Source: Lagopus muta
Lineage: Eukaryota > Chordata > Aves > Galliformes > Phasianidae
Direction: 5' to 3'
DNA length: 64,000 bases
NCBI RefSeq assembly: GCF_023343835.1
Contig: NC_064433.1
Coordinates: forward strand, 33,077,214 to 33,141,213
The notes under the pieces are model-generated. The model worked only from the letters and a program-made list of their open reading frames with translations, ran no database searches and was not told the DNA's origin. Positions 13,401 through 21,353 of this stretch are shown piece after piece (positions within the stretch are counted from its first letter, which is position 1; each line of letters opens with the position of its first letter). Both the position numbers and the translations under genes were made by a program.

Positions 13401-16400
13401 AGATCTTATTGGAGTGCTGTACTAAAATATATACTGAAGCATCATGTCTTATTATTCAAAATAATAAGATGGAAAAGATGGAAAATACTGAGGTTTTAAA
13501 AGAGGGACACAAGGATCAAGCAAAGGTTGAAATGCTGCCTTTAAGAGTTACCCAGTCCTAATTTCAAAGATTTTGAATGTGAAGTCAATAAAATACATTA
13601 AATAACTAACCTATTAACGGTGGTTCGTTTCTTAGCATTTCCACAACAATACTGTCACAAACATGTAGGTTGCTCTGAAAGTAATGCCTCCTACTTATTC
13701 CATGGAAACTACTCCAGATACAAAGTGCACGCTAGCTTATTTGATAAAGCAAATTCTCAGCTACAAAATGCTGTTCTTCGACATAGTCACCACCCTTAGC
13801 TGTGCATTTTTGCCAGTGAAGAGCCTGTGTGCTGCACTTATCAAAATCTGCATGGCCATCCAGAATGTGGCTTCTTTTTCATGTTGTGTCGCCACTGTTG
13901 AAACACCACTCACTACCTCAGTGTCACAGAATCACAGAGTTGTAGGGCTGAAAGGGATCTCTAGAGATCATCTAGTCCAACCTCCCTGCCAAAGCAGGCT
14001 CCCTAGACCAGGCTACACAAGTAGGTGTCCAGGCAGGTCTTGAATGTCTCCAGATAAGGAGAATCCACAACCTGCCCGTGCAGCCTGTTCCAGTGCTCTG
14101 TCACCCTCACTGTGAAGAAGGTTTTATGTGCATTTGTGCAGAATTTCCTAGGCTTCAGTTTGTGGCCATTTCCCCTCGTCCTATTGCCATGCACCACTGA
14201 AAAAAGTCTGGGATGAGTCTATCCTCATATCCATTGCTTGGTCTCCATAAATGTTCAACAAGTGTCAGTGAATTTCAGTGGATGCCATTTTTTCCACATG
14301 GAGAAATCAGTGACACGCCTTTGCTCCATAAGTACTTCCATGTCAGACACAGTTCTGTTTGACTGCCCCTCTGTTGCTATCTGCCACTTGGCAACAAGAT
14401 GCAGTGGGATACTGGTGGGAAGGTTCAACCTCTACTGCCATACCATCAACATCGGACTCCAGCATTGTAAGCCAACATAATAAAATAGGAGGCATTACTT
14501 TTGGAGGAGCTCTTGTGATATAGGAAGTCATTGCTGTATGAGAAGGCCAAAAAGCCCTACAAATAGGTTTAAGTAAATTTTTCTGCAGAATGCAAAATTT
14601 AAATTACTTATGGGCAGGAGAAATGTGTTTTGTGAGCAGTTAAATAGAACCATAATATGACTGTATCAAACTGGTGTGTGGATCTTTGGAATGCAGTGGG
14701 GGGGGCAAGGAATTTTTGAAAAAAAATGAAGTATTTGAGAGATGAGGGAGGAAGATTTCTGTTACTGTAGTCCTTCTCACAAGTTACACTACAAGCAATT
14801 CACAACAGTTAAAAGGAGTGTCGAGTAAAGAAAACCTAAACAAAATATGCAGGAACAAGACTTGATAACTTGTTCAAGTGGAATGCTTAACTTTTTATGG
14901 CACTGTACTGTTTTATTACAACATGTTGAAATAAATCATCTAGCTTCATTGGGCTTATCTTGAAAGGTAGGAATTGGAAATTAAAACTCCACGGCTTCAT
15001 TCATCTTCATAAAACTGCATTCGTTATAAGTATTCATTTTCTGTAACTGCTTGAGCTCACAGCTTCTTCTAATCTCCACAGACACAGGTTTCACCTTTTC
15101 TGCAACAGATGTTTATGCCACTACTTCATGCTATTTTTGAGGTGTTGCTTCTTCCAGCAGAAGACAACGACCAGTCTGCTGCTTTAGAAAAACAAATGTT
15201 ACGGAGGAGTTACTTTGCTTTTCTGCAGACAGTAACTGGCAGTGGAATGAGTGAAGTCATAGCTAATCAAGGTGAGTAGTTCAGTTTCTCAAAGGATGTC
15301 ACCATAGTTGCTCTCATTTAAGCTTTCTCTGCTAAAATCATTAACCTAATTCCTGCCATGCAATATTAATTGTTAATGTTAGTTCGTTCTAAAAAAACTT
15401 AGATGGGCTAATAGTGATAGGACAAGGTGGAATGGTTTTAAACTAAAAGAAGGGAGATTTAGATTAGATATTAGGAGGAATTTTTTTATTCAGAGAGTGG
15501 TGAGGCACTGGCACAGCTGCCAAGGGAAGCTGAGGATGCCCCGTCCCTGGAGGTGTTCAAAGCCAGGTGGGATGGGGCCCTGGGCAGCCTGAGCTGGTGG
15601 GTGGCAGCTCTACCCACATCAGGCATTGGAATTGGATGAGCTTTAAGATTCCTTGCAACCCAAACTATTCCGTGATTCTTTAATTGAAACACTGTACTAC
15701 ACTTACCTGTTCAAGGAAGAATTTGGGTATGTGAAATCCAGATACAGTAGATGTATTCTTTCTCTTGACTGTGCCTCATGCACGTATTTGACTGATGAAT
15801 CAGAGATCATATATTTTGAAGTACAAAAGCATTTAAAAATAGGTGCCTGTATTTAAACTGCTGGGCAAAGCCATTTTCAGCTCCCAGTTTTCATTCTGTG
15901 TTGCTCATTTTTTAAGATAAACATCAGTGACTTCTGTGACTTTTTTTTTTTTTACTTTCACCTTATCTTAATAACTGTGCTAAAATGCATCATGCAACTT
16001 ACTACATTTACCAGGCTTTCCCAAATACAAATCAGCACTTTTTATAAAAGGAATGAAAAGTCAAAAGTCTAGTTTTGTGGGTTTTTTTACTGAATAATTC
16101 TCTTAGCCTGTATTCTACAAATATGGCCAGGGATTTGAAAATTTTCAGGGTGACTCGGGTGGAAGATAGAACTTAGACTTACTCTCCACATCCCAAAATG
16201 CACTATTACGTGTGGAAAAGGAAAGGATGATGTTAAGAAGTAGTAAGATGTTTCTTAAAAGAGGCATCTTGGTAGTTGTAGTAGGCCAAGAAAGTTTAAA
16301 GAAATCAAAAATAAGCAAGCTTCTGTGATGCTTTTGTGAAGTGTGATATAAATATATTGTAAGGTATTGGAAGTGTGCTACTTGAGTGCTGCTGAGTTTT

Positions 16401-19400
16401 TAACTAACTCTTATCAACAGTAGTGCAAGATTACAGAAACTCTTGTGTTGTTTGAATGACAAGTTCACTTTAATGTGCTTAAGGTGCAGAGAATGTGGAG
16501 CGTGTGCTGTTCACTGTCATCCAAGGAGCAGTGGATTACCCAGACCCTATTGCACAGAAGACTTGTTTTATTATTCTTTCTAAGTTGGTGGAACTTTGGG
16601 GTAAGACTGTCTTTCCATTGTTCCCTCACAGCTGCTACTAATTCTGAAGCACAGGTAGAACATGCAATGTTATTTCTCTTTTCAGGAGGGAAAGATGGAC
16701 CAGTAGGTTTTGCAGACTTTGTCTACAAGCACATTGTCCCTGCATGTTTCTTAGCACCTTTGAAGCAAACATTTGACTTAGCAGATGCCCAGACAGTATT
16801 GGTATGTATCACCATTGGGCTTTTTGTTGTTCTTCCTAGCATTGCCATGTGGCAGGTTCAATAGAAAAAAGGAAAAGTGAAACGGTCCCTTGGTATTAAA
16901 GGTTGTCTCCTCTTAGAAAGAAGATATCTTACGATTTTTTAATGGGGTACCTGAATAGCTTGTTCTTAGATGTTATAGAGCTATATTCTGTAGGTCACCT
17001 ATGCTCAAAATCAAGCTATAGAATTGCAGGTTTGAGAATTTGATGCTGATCTGCTTCTTTGGTAAGAGGGGAACAAAAAATTGAAGGGAAATGTTGAGGC
17101 TGACTTAAAATGGGATGAGGAGAAAGGAAGGAACAATTGCATGAACTAACCCTTGTTTTGGGAGTTATTTTAGAATCTTTGGATGGAAATACTTAACCAC
17201 TCTACTAACTGAACAACTTAATATTATGCATTACATTACAGGCTTTATCAGAGTGTGCAGTGACATTAAAGACAATTCATCTCAAAAGGGTAAGCTTCAT
17301 AATACTTTGCAGGGAGTAACTCTTGCAGGTTTCCTTCTAATGCTTTTATCTGTTTCTAGAAATCAGATGTTTTCTAAGATTCATTAACTGTTCTGCTTTT
17401 CTGTATTTTAACAGGATGGCTATAGTGCTTTGTTAGGAACAGAATTAAGTTGCTAAGTCACTAATAATTCACTGCAAAATATTGACTCTTTAATTAAGGG
17501 AGAAACTTTACCATTTCTGTCTTTAGCTGATCAATTAGCTTTGGTCTCCTTTTTAAATGTACTACTTCAGCTAACATGAAAGAGCAATTAAAGATGTATG
17601 AGAGAGGCCTTTTGAAAAGAAGTAAGGTTATTTTTCCGGTTTTTGGAGACTAGATTAAGAAACATTTATGAAAAAAAAAAAAAAAGAATTTTTCATTGGC
17701 TACTGCCTAAAGCACTACAGCATATTTCAGTTTTAATGGAAAACCAAGTAGTTTCTATGTTTGTGTTACTGCAACCTTTAACCTTCTGGATAATTTCTCT
17801 CAAATGTGAGTTGAAGAGATATCTAAACAAACATTTGAGAAGTATAGATCTGTTTTAAAACTCTTGAGTACCATACAGTACAGGGCTATGACTTGCCATA
17901 AAACAGTACAAAACCACTTCAACAAAATTGTGTGCTGCTTCTCTTTAGGGTCCTGAGTGCATTCAGTATCTTCAGCAAGATTATCTGCCTTCTTTGCAAG
18001 TAGCTCCTGAGATAATTCAGGTAGGAATTCCCAAATGAATGTTTGGAAAACTTAAAACACAGAAATTTTAAATGGGAACAAAATGCATGTTGACAAAACT
18101 GTTTTACTGTCCCCCAGTACAAGTTGTTCCAATATTGCATATTGAAATAGAATTAATTTAGCTTAAAGAGTGAAGTTACTGCAGGAGTATCTTGTAAGAA
18201 AGAGTGTATCCAAGTAAGTCTTCTTTATATGCAGTGCAATTAATTTTTACTTGACTACCAGAAATATCAGAGTATTAGAATACTGTAAGATCAATAACTA
18301 TAGTGATGTTGTAAAGTATTGGATGATCAGTAAGTATACAGAGAAGTTAGGCTAGTAAGATTATCATGTTGGGAAAGATAAGCAGAGATAAATAGAAAGT
18401 ATTTACCAGCATTGTAGGCTCACAAGGAGTAATCTCCAGAGAGATCCATGCTCAGTGGCAGTCAGCCCTTAAATGGGGTCTAGGAGAAGTGCAGCCAGGC
18501 TCCACCCCTTCTGGTCACACAGCTGAATTGCCTGCACCGGTGTTCTCACGGCTGACTCAAGTGGTCAATCAGAGGTTCAGGCCATGATCCAACAGTTCCC
18601 CTACAAATACTTGTAACAACTTAAAAGTAAAAGATGAAGAATGTTTAATCTATAAAAACAGTGAAGATAAAGGTCATATTCATTGCTAAGCCACAGCACT
18701 ACCTCTGCTGTATGTAAAATAACATACAATATCAAAACAGGTGGGGTTTTTTGTTTCTTTTGAAGTAGCTGACAGTGTAAAAGGGCTCTGAGAAGTGAAG
18801 TTTTACACTTGACCACTGTGTCAACGTTTTATCATTACTAACCATGTGGTAACCATTGCCATGAAGAGATCGTTAGCTCTATTCTGACAATTTAAAACTT
18901 TAATTGCAATTAGTTTGGAGACAATAGTAATTGGGCTTGCTTTTTTAAGTTTTCTAATGATTACAAATGTCTCCTGAACTGTAGAACTTTCAGATGGCAT
19001 TAAATATATATAGGCATCAAATACTATCTGTTGTTTGCGCCAGTGCTGTTTTCTAGTCTAAGTTTATAATGTTTTTTGAAAGTGACAGAAATGCTGTATT
19101 GTAACCTGGAGTCACTCTGTGTATGTGTAATGCTACTTAGGTTTGTTCATCTCAAAGAAACCAAAATTTAGAAGAAAAGTGAAAAGTTTAAAAGCTCCTT
19201 GACTGCTCTCCTCCTAGGTAGTCTTGCTTCTGTTTGTTCACTTAGAAGTGAACTTGATGCCTAGATTTGAAAATGCAGCTTTTCTCACCCCAGAATGTGC
19301 TTTTTTTTTTTTTCTTCATTTTTTCCTATGCTTTTCTTGGGTTGTACATGAAGGAAAATAAAAACTATACAAAGCATACATTATATATGTATCTCAGGTT

Positions 19401-20014
19401 CTCTAGTGCTTCATTTAGTTTTTCTTCCTTACAGGAATTCTGTCAAGCACTTCAGCAACCTGATGCTAAAGTTTTTAAGAATTACTTAAAGGTAAAGATT
19501 TTGTTTCTTAAATCTCTTTTAATTCCATTTGAACATTGACACCTAATTCAATCAAGGTGGTGACCTGAAGTAAAACTGAAATATAGAATGCTCAAACATC
19601 AGACTTAACTGATAAGTTTTTAGCTAATCTCCAAGTTGTACAAACAGTTGCGTGGAAAGAAGGAGTGGTAACAACAAAAGCCCTACATCAGTAGAACTAC
19701 ACATATGCTTTGCACCCTGCCATTTTCTTCATTAGCTCAGTATTGCTGTGGCTTTGTTGCTTATTAGTTGAAAGAACAAAAACAAATGTACTGTAATTAA
19801 AGTCAATGTGTAAGAAGACTTCATTTTGGTAGGTGTAAATTTAATCAAATAGCACAAGACACATCCTTGAAACTCTTGGTTCATTATGTTAAAGAAGAAA
19901 GTAAGCTTTGACAAACTATCTTACACCATTCCGTGTCTTAAATTCATATTTCCCTCTTTTTTTTTTTTAAATAATACATTTTAACAGGTGTTCTTCCAGA
20001 GAGCAAAACCCTAA
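1413..20014 (+). CDS. XPOT: XPOT, exportin-T (tRNA exportin), 3' 21 coding exons; 5' end outside window
   Basis: Exportin-T is a karyopherin of the importin-beta superfamily. With RanGTP it binds mature tRNA in the nucleus and carries it through the pore. Exons: 1413-1482, 2691-2909, 3521-3705, 4100-4268, 5364-5600, 5918-5956, 7236-7298, 8770-8894, 10241-10385, 10543-10662, 10824-10918, 11712-11781, 12227-12465, 12937-13222, 15082-15271, 16484-16600, 16686-16801, 17242-17289, 17949-18020, 19435-19491, 19988-20014. Phases join without a break into 895 codons plus the last base of a split codon. With the 67 residues of the mammalian N-terminus this gives 962 residues, the mammalian length. The text follows vertebrate exportin-T almost residue by residue and ends QRAKP. 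The Xpo1-like region is encoded by the first exons here; HEAT-type helical repeats make up the rest. All introns are GT-AG except 2910-3520, which is GC-AG. The gene is intact where visible. Confidence 0.97.
2691..2909 (+). CDS. XPOT: XPOT exon, residues 91-163, GC donor
   Basis: Seventy-three codons, beginning [20 protein letters not shown], in the Xpo1-like domain that helps hold Ran. The exon ends ...HTSE. The next bases are GCAAGT, not GT. The next exon starts E-A-R-R-N, so only a GC donor keeps the protein in frame. Reading on past the donor adds non-homologous sequence. Confidence 0.95.
3521..3705 (+). CDS. XPOT: XPOT exon, residues 164-225 (split)
   Basis: Encodes [18 protein letters not shown] through IDLSLIANE, with an arginine codon split 2+1 at the 3' border. 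Donor GTATGG. The helical surface includes [13 protein letters not shown], a strongly conserved exportin-T stretch. Confidence 0.95.
4100..4268 (+). CDS. XPOT: XPOT exon, residues 225-281
   Basis: Completes the split arginine and encodes [20 protein letters not shown] to SIDQ. Acceptor CCAAAG, donor GTTTGT. The exon ends on a codon boundary, which fits the following exon that starts at EDDVDF. Confidence 0.95.
5301..5359 (+). mobile_element. CR1 LINE 3' tail abutting XPOT exon
   Basis: The last about 59 bases of a CR1 element in plus orientation. It has the family signature GGTTGGACTGGGTGATC, then TCTTTTCCAACCTTGG, then the terminal ATTCTATGATTCT repeats. The same words end the CR1 copies at 52511, 49734 and 34137. 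The fragment stops four bases before the exon at 5364. Confidence 0.85.
5364..5600 (+). CDS. XPOT: XPOT exon, residues 282-360
   Basis: Seventy-nine codons, from [16 protein letters not shown] to YDYLHILKQ. It includes an acidic loop, HEDDDISSN. The 3' splice site ATTCTTACAG directly follows, and largely consists of, a CR1 tail. Donor GTAAGT is a full consensus. Confidence 0.95.
5918..5956 (+). CDS. XPOT: XPOT 39-bp micro-exon, residues 361-373
   Basis: A 13-codon exon encoding [13 protein letters not shown], flanked by a T-rich acceptor ending TTTATAG and donor GTAAGT. The length is a multiple of three, so skipping would keep the frame. It was found by homology because it is too short to stand out as an open frame. 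Confidence 0.93.
7236..7298 (+). CDS. XPOT: XPOT exon, residues 374-394
   Basis: Twenty-one codons, [18 protein letters not shown] and on to ENE, with acceptor ATCTTAG and donor GTACTG. Phase 0 at both ends. Confidence 0.94.
7990..8508 (-). mobile_element. Internally deleted mariner (Galluhop-like), copy 1
   Basis: About 515 bases with imperfect terminal inverted repeats. The left end reads CACTCTGAAAGTGAAGCC. The right end, reverse-complemented, reads GGCTTCAAAAGTAGTG. A TA dinucleotide flanks the left end. The minus strand carries scraps of a mariner transposase N-terminus, and the plus strand shows the complement of the C-terminal part near the left end. The middle of the transposase is missing, so it cannot move alone. 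It lies in an XPOT intron. The match to Galluhop is from memory of that family's structure. Confidence 0.75.
8770..8894 (+). CDS. XPOT: XPOT exon, residues 395-436 (split)
   Basis: Encodes [20 protein letters not shown] to VFNTTL, with a glutamine codon split CA|G at the 3' border. Acceptor TTTGCAG, donor GTAAGT. Confidence 0.95.
9281..9371. repeat. A-rich and T-rich low-complexity tract
   Basis: A run of about 27 A, then A-rich spacers with short C interruptions, then a run of 12 T. The lysine-rich and phenylalanine-rich open frames across it are artefacts of this composition. It lies in the 8895-10240 XPOT intron. I see no exon in that intron. It also has a pyrimidine patch with about 12 consecutive C near 9608. 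Confidence 0.8.
10241..10385 (+). CDS. XPOT: XPOT exon, residues 436-484
   Basis: Completes the split glutamine and encodes [20 protein letters not shown] to DMMRT. Acceptor TTTTTAG, donor GTAAGC. Confidence 0.95.
10543..10662 (+). CDS. XPOT: XPOT exon, residues 485-524
   Basis: Forty codons, [20 protein letters not shown] to HIPTVL. The acceptor has a run of T before GTAG; donor GTAAGT. Phase 0 at both ends. Confidence 0.95.
10824..10918 (+). CDS. XPOT: XPOT exon, residues 525-556 (split)
   Basis: Encodes [20 protein letters not shown] to FVKSL, with an asparagine codon split AA|T. Acceptor ATTGCAG, donor GTGAGT. Confidence 0.95.
11712..11781 (+). CDS. XPOT: XPOT exon, residues 556-579
   Basis: Encodes [20 protein letters not shown] to LSPP. 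Acceptor ACTTCAG, donor GTGAGT. Confidence 0.95.
11891..11917. repeat. (TTTTA)n microsatellite
   Basis: About five tandem TTTTA units in the XPOT intron after the exon at 11712. A candidate length-polymorphic site; no coding role. Confidence 0.8.
12227..12465 (+). CDS. XPOT: XPOT exon, residues 580-659 (split)
   Basis: Encodes [20 protein letters not shown] to HAVGFA, with a serine codon split AG|C. Acceptor ATTTTAG, donor GTAGGT. Confidence 0.95.
12937..13222 (+). CDS. XPOT: XPOT exon, residues 659-754
   Basis: The largest exon in view. It completes the split serine, then encodes [20 protein letters not shown] to NQITAKFK. This region is nearly identical to mammalian exportin-T. Acceptor TTTACAG, donor GTATGG. 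Confidence 0.95.
13666..14514 (-). mobile_element. Internally deleted mariner (Galluhop-like), copy 2, interrupted by a CR1
   Basis: The left end TTGCTCTGAAAGTAATGCC and the right end, reverse-complemented CTCCTCCAAAAGTAATGCC, are clear inverted repeats, with TA just before the left end. Without the CR1 at 13925-14221 the element is about 550 bases, the length of the other two copies. Internal segments align with copies 1 and 3. It is a non-autonomous relic in an XPOT intron. Confidence 0.78.
13925..14221 (-). mobile_element. CR1 LINE fragment nested in mariner copy 2
   Basis: Minus-oriented CR1 3' part. The tail reads CACAGAATCACAGAG on the plus strand, followed by the complement of the usual 3' body (GATCATCTAGTCCAACCTCC, then CCAGGCAGGTCTTGAATGTC). 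Mariner sequence resumes near 14224, so the CR1 landed inside an existing mariner. Confidence 0.85.
15082..15271 (+). CDS. XPOT: XPOT exon, residues 755-818 (split)
   Basis: Encodes [20 protein letters not shown] to SEVIANQ, with a glycine codon split G|GT. Acceptor CTCCACAG, donor GTGAGT. The [16 protein letters not shown] stretch is typical of exportin-T. Confidence 0.95.
15411..15679 (+). mobile_element. CR1 LINE 3' fragment
   Basis: A plus-oriented 5'-truncated CR1. It runs from TAGTGATAGGACAAGGTGG through GAGGTGTTCAAAGCCAGGTG to the tail CCGTGATTCT. It sits in the XPOT intron between exons 15082 and 16484. Confidence 0.88.
16484..16600 (+). CDS. XPOT: XPOT exon, residues 818-857 (split)
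   Basis: Completes the split glycine and encodes [20 protein letters not shown] to KLVELW, with a glycine codon split 1+2. The following intron is only 85 bases. Acceptor GCTTAAG, donor GTAAGA. Confidence 0.95.
16686..16801 (+). CDS. XPOT: XPOT exon, residues 857-895
   Basis: Encodes [20 protein letters not shown] to DAQTVL. Acceptor TTTTCAG, donor GTATGT. Confidence 0.95.
17242..17289 (+). CDS. XPOT: XPOT 48-bp exon, residues 896-911
   Basis: Sixteen codons, [16 protein letters not shown]. Acceptor ATTACAG, donor GTAAGC. Phase 0 at both ends, so skipping would not shift the frame. Confidence 0.94.
17949..18020 (+). CDS. XPOT: XPOT exon, residues 912-935
   Basis: Twenty-four codons, [20 protein letters not shown] to EIIQ. 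Acceptor CTTTAG, donor GTAGGA. Confidence 0.95.
18478..18605. repeat. Unclassified dispersed repeat, copy A
   Basis: Shares a run of motifs in the same order with 29998-30135: TCTAGGAGA, GCCAGGCTCCACCCCTTC, GGCTGACTCA, TCAGAGGTTCAGGCCATGAT. It does not look like CR1 or mariner. An LTR or SINE fragment is possible, but I cannot name the family. It lies in the last-but-two XPOT intron. Confidence 0.7.
19435..19491 (+). CDS. XPOT: XPOT exon, residues 936-954
   Basis: Nineteen codons, [19 protein letters not shown]. Acceptor CTTACAG, donor GTAAAG. Confidence 0.95.
19988..20014 (+). CDS. XPOT: XPOT last coding exon, residues 955-962 and stop
   Basis: Encodes VFFQRAKP then TAA at 20012-20014. Acceptor TTAACAG after a T-rich tract. 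The 3' UTR continues in the same exon. Confidence 0.95.
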   Translation: MFFQRAKP

Positions 20015-20307
20015 GGAAAGGACTGGAATCTCACGTATCTGTTTCCATAATCAAGAACTCTGGTTGTTAATTTATAAAAAATGCTAACTCTTGTGCCATT
20101 CAAACTGGTTTTGTTCTTAAAAAACGTTGCTTTGTGCTCACATCAGTACATCTTTCAGCCTTTGCATAAAAAAAAGAAAAATGCAAATACCCCACTTCTG
20201 TGTCTCAAACATGAAGGTATGTGACAACATGTAAAATTGCCTGTATCCCTACACAACACTTCTGTTATGTATAAGATGAATTAAGCTTATGCTGTAACAT
20301 GTATGGC

Positions 20308-20313
20308 AATAAA
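20308..20313 (+). promoter_or_regulatory. XPOT: Poly(A) signal AATAAA, XPOT proximal
   Basis: A canonical hexamer 294 bases after the stop codon, followed by a T-rich stretch suited to 3' processing. Confidence 0.7.
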
Positions 20314-20452
20314 ATGACACTTATTTTTTGAAATTAAATATAAAATTCCCTTCAGACCATAGAAATGGTTATTAAAATATGTACATTTTTGATACTGAGT
20401 AAAATGTTTTCATAAGACATAAAATTCATCTGTTCATGTATGGTGACATGAA

Positions 20453-20458
20453 AATAAA
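20453..20458 (+). promoter_or_regulatory. XPOT: Poly(A) signal AATAAA, XPOT distal
   Basis: A second canonical hexamer, followed within 20 bases by TTTTTG. Use of both sites would give 3' UTRs of about 310 and 460 bases. More AATAAA words lie at 20596 and 20602 in low-complexity sequence and are less convincing. Confidence 0.6.
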
Positions 20459-20787
20459 ACAATCAAAGTCATTTTTGTAGATAGTCATTTCATTAAAGTT
20501 GTCTTAATGATAAAATATATATATATACCTCCTATAAACAGATTGGTTTAATAAATGACTTCATTTAAAAGTAGCATCTTGGTCTTTTTTTTTTTAATAA
20601 AAATAAAATTTTATTCAGTGAAATATTAAGTCTGAATCATTTTGGTTCAATCTTAACAAGCTAGAGCGTTTAGGTTTTGGGCTATTACATTTAAATAGAA
20701 CTGGTCAATTTTAGTGATGCTTGGATAGTAAGTTGTATTAGTCTTGCATGTGGAAGGTGCTGGCAGAAAGAACTGCATTCGTGAAAA

Positions 20788-21353
20788 TATGAGGGCTGCT
20801 GCAAAAGCAATGCCTCCTATTTTGTTATGTTGGCCCACAATGCCAGAGGCAGATGCAGCTACAGCAGTAGAGCCTGAACCTTCCCACCAATGTCCACTCC
20901 ATGTTGCTGTGTGACAGATGGCAGCAGAAGGGCACTCTGACACAATGATGTCTGACATGGAAGTGCACAGGAAGCAACAACAGGTTTTATTGAATTCATC
21001 TATACAGAAAAAATGGCACCCATTGACTGGCATTCATTGACACTTGCTGAAGGCTTGTGGAAACCAAACAGTGGATGTGAGGGCAGTGAGGCAATGAGTG
21101 GTGTGTTTCAGCAGCAGGGATAGCAAGGTGAGACAAGCCACATGCCAAACAACCATGCTGATGTTGATGAGCATGGCATGCAGGCTCTTAATTATTGCTG
21201 GCAAAAATGCAGTTAGTGGTGGTGACTATATTGAGGATCAATGTTTTGTAGCTGAGAATTTGCTTTATCAAATAGTGCTAGTGTGCTCTTTGTATCTGTT
21301 TTAGTTCCATGGAATAAATAGGAGGTGCTATTTTCATAGTGGCAGAGGGGTTA
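20788..21353 (+). mobile_element. Internally deleted mariner (Galluhop-like), copy 3
   Basis: About 560 bases with TA at both borders. The inverted ends are GCTGCTGCAAAAGCAATGCC and, reverse-complemented, GCCACTATGAAAATAGCACC. The plus strand carries two joined transposase remnants. The first is N-terminal, with decayed forms of the helix-turn-helix words around 20955-21140. The second is C-terminal, with [18 protein letters not shown] at about 21217-21270. The catalytic middle is deleted. It lies just downstream of XPOT, in the opposite orientation to copies 1 and 2. Confidence 0.8.

Larger units (their letters stand above)
20015..20475 (+). other. XPOT: XPOT 3' UTR (end approximate)
   Basis: AT-rich non-coding sequence after the XPOT stop. 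Its end is set by whichever poly(A) signal is used: about 20330 for the AATAAA at 20308, or about 20475 for the one at 20453. The end is inferred from signals alone. Confidence 0.75.
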
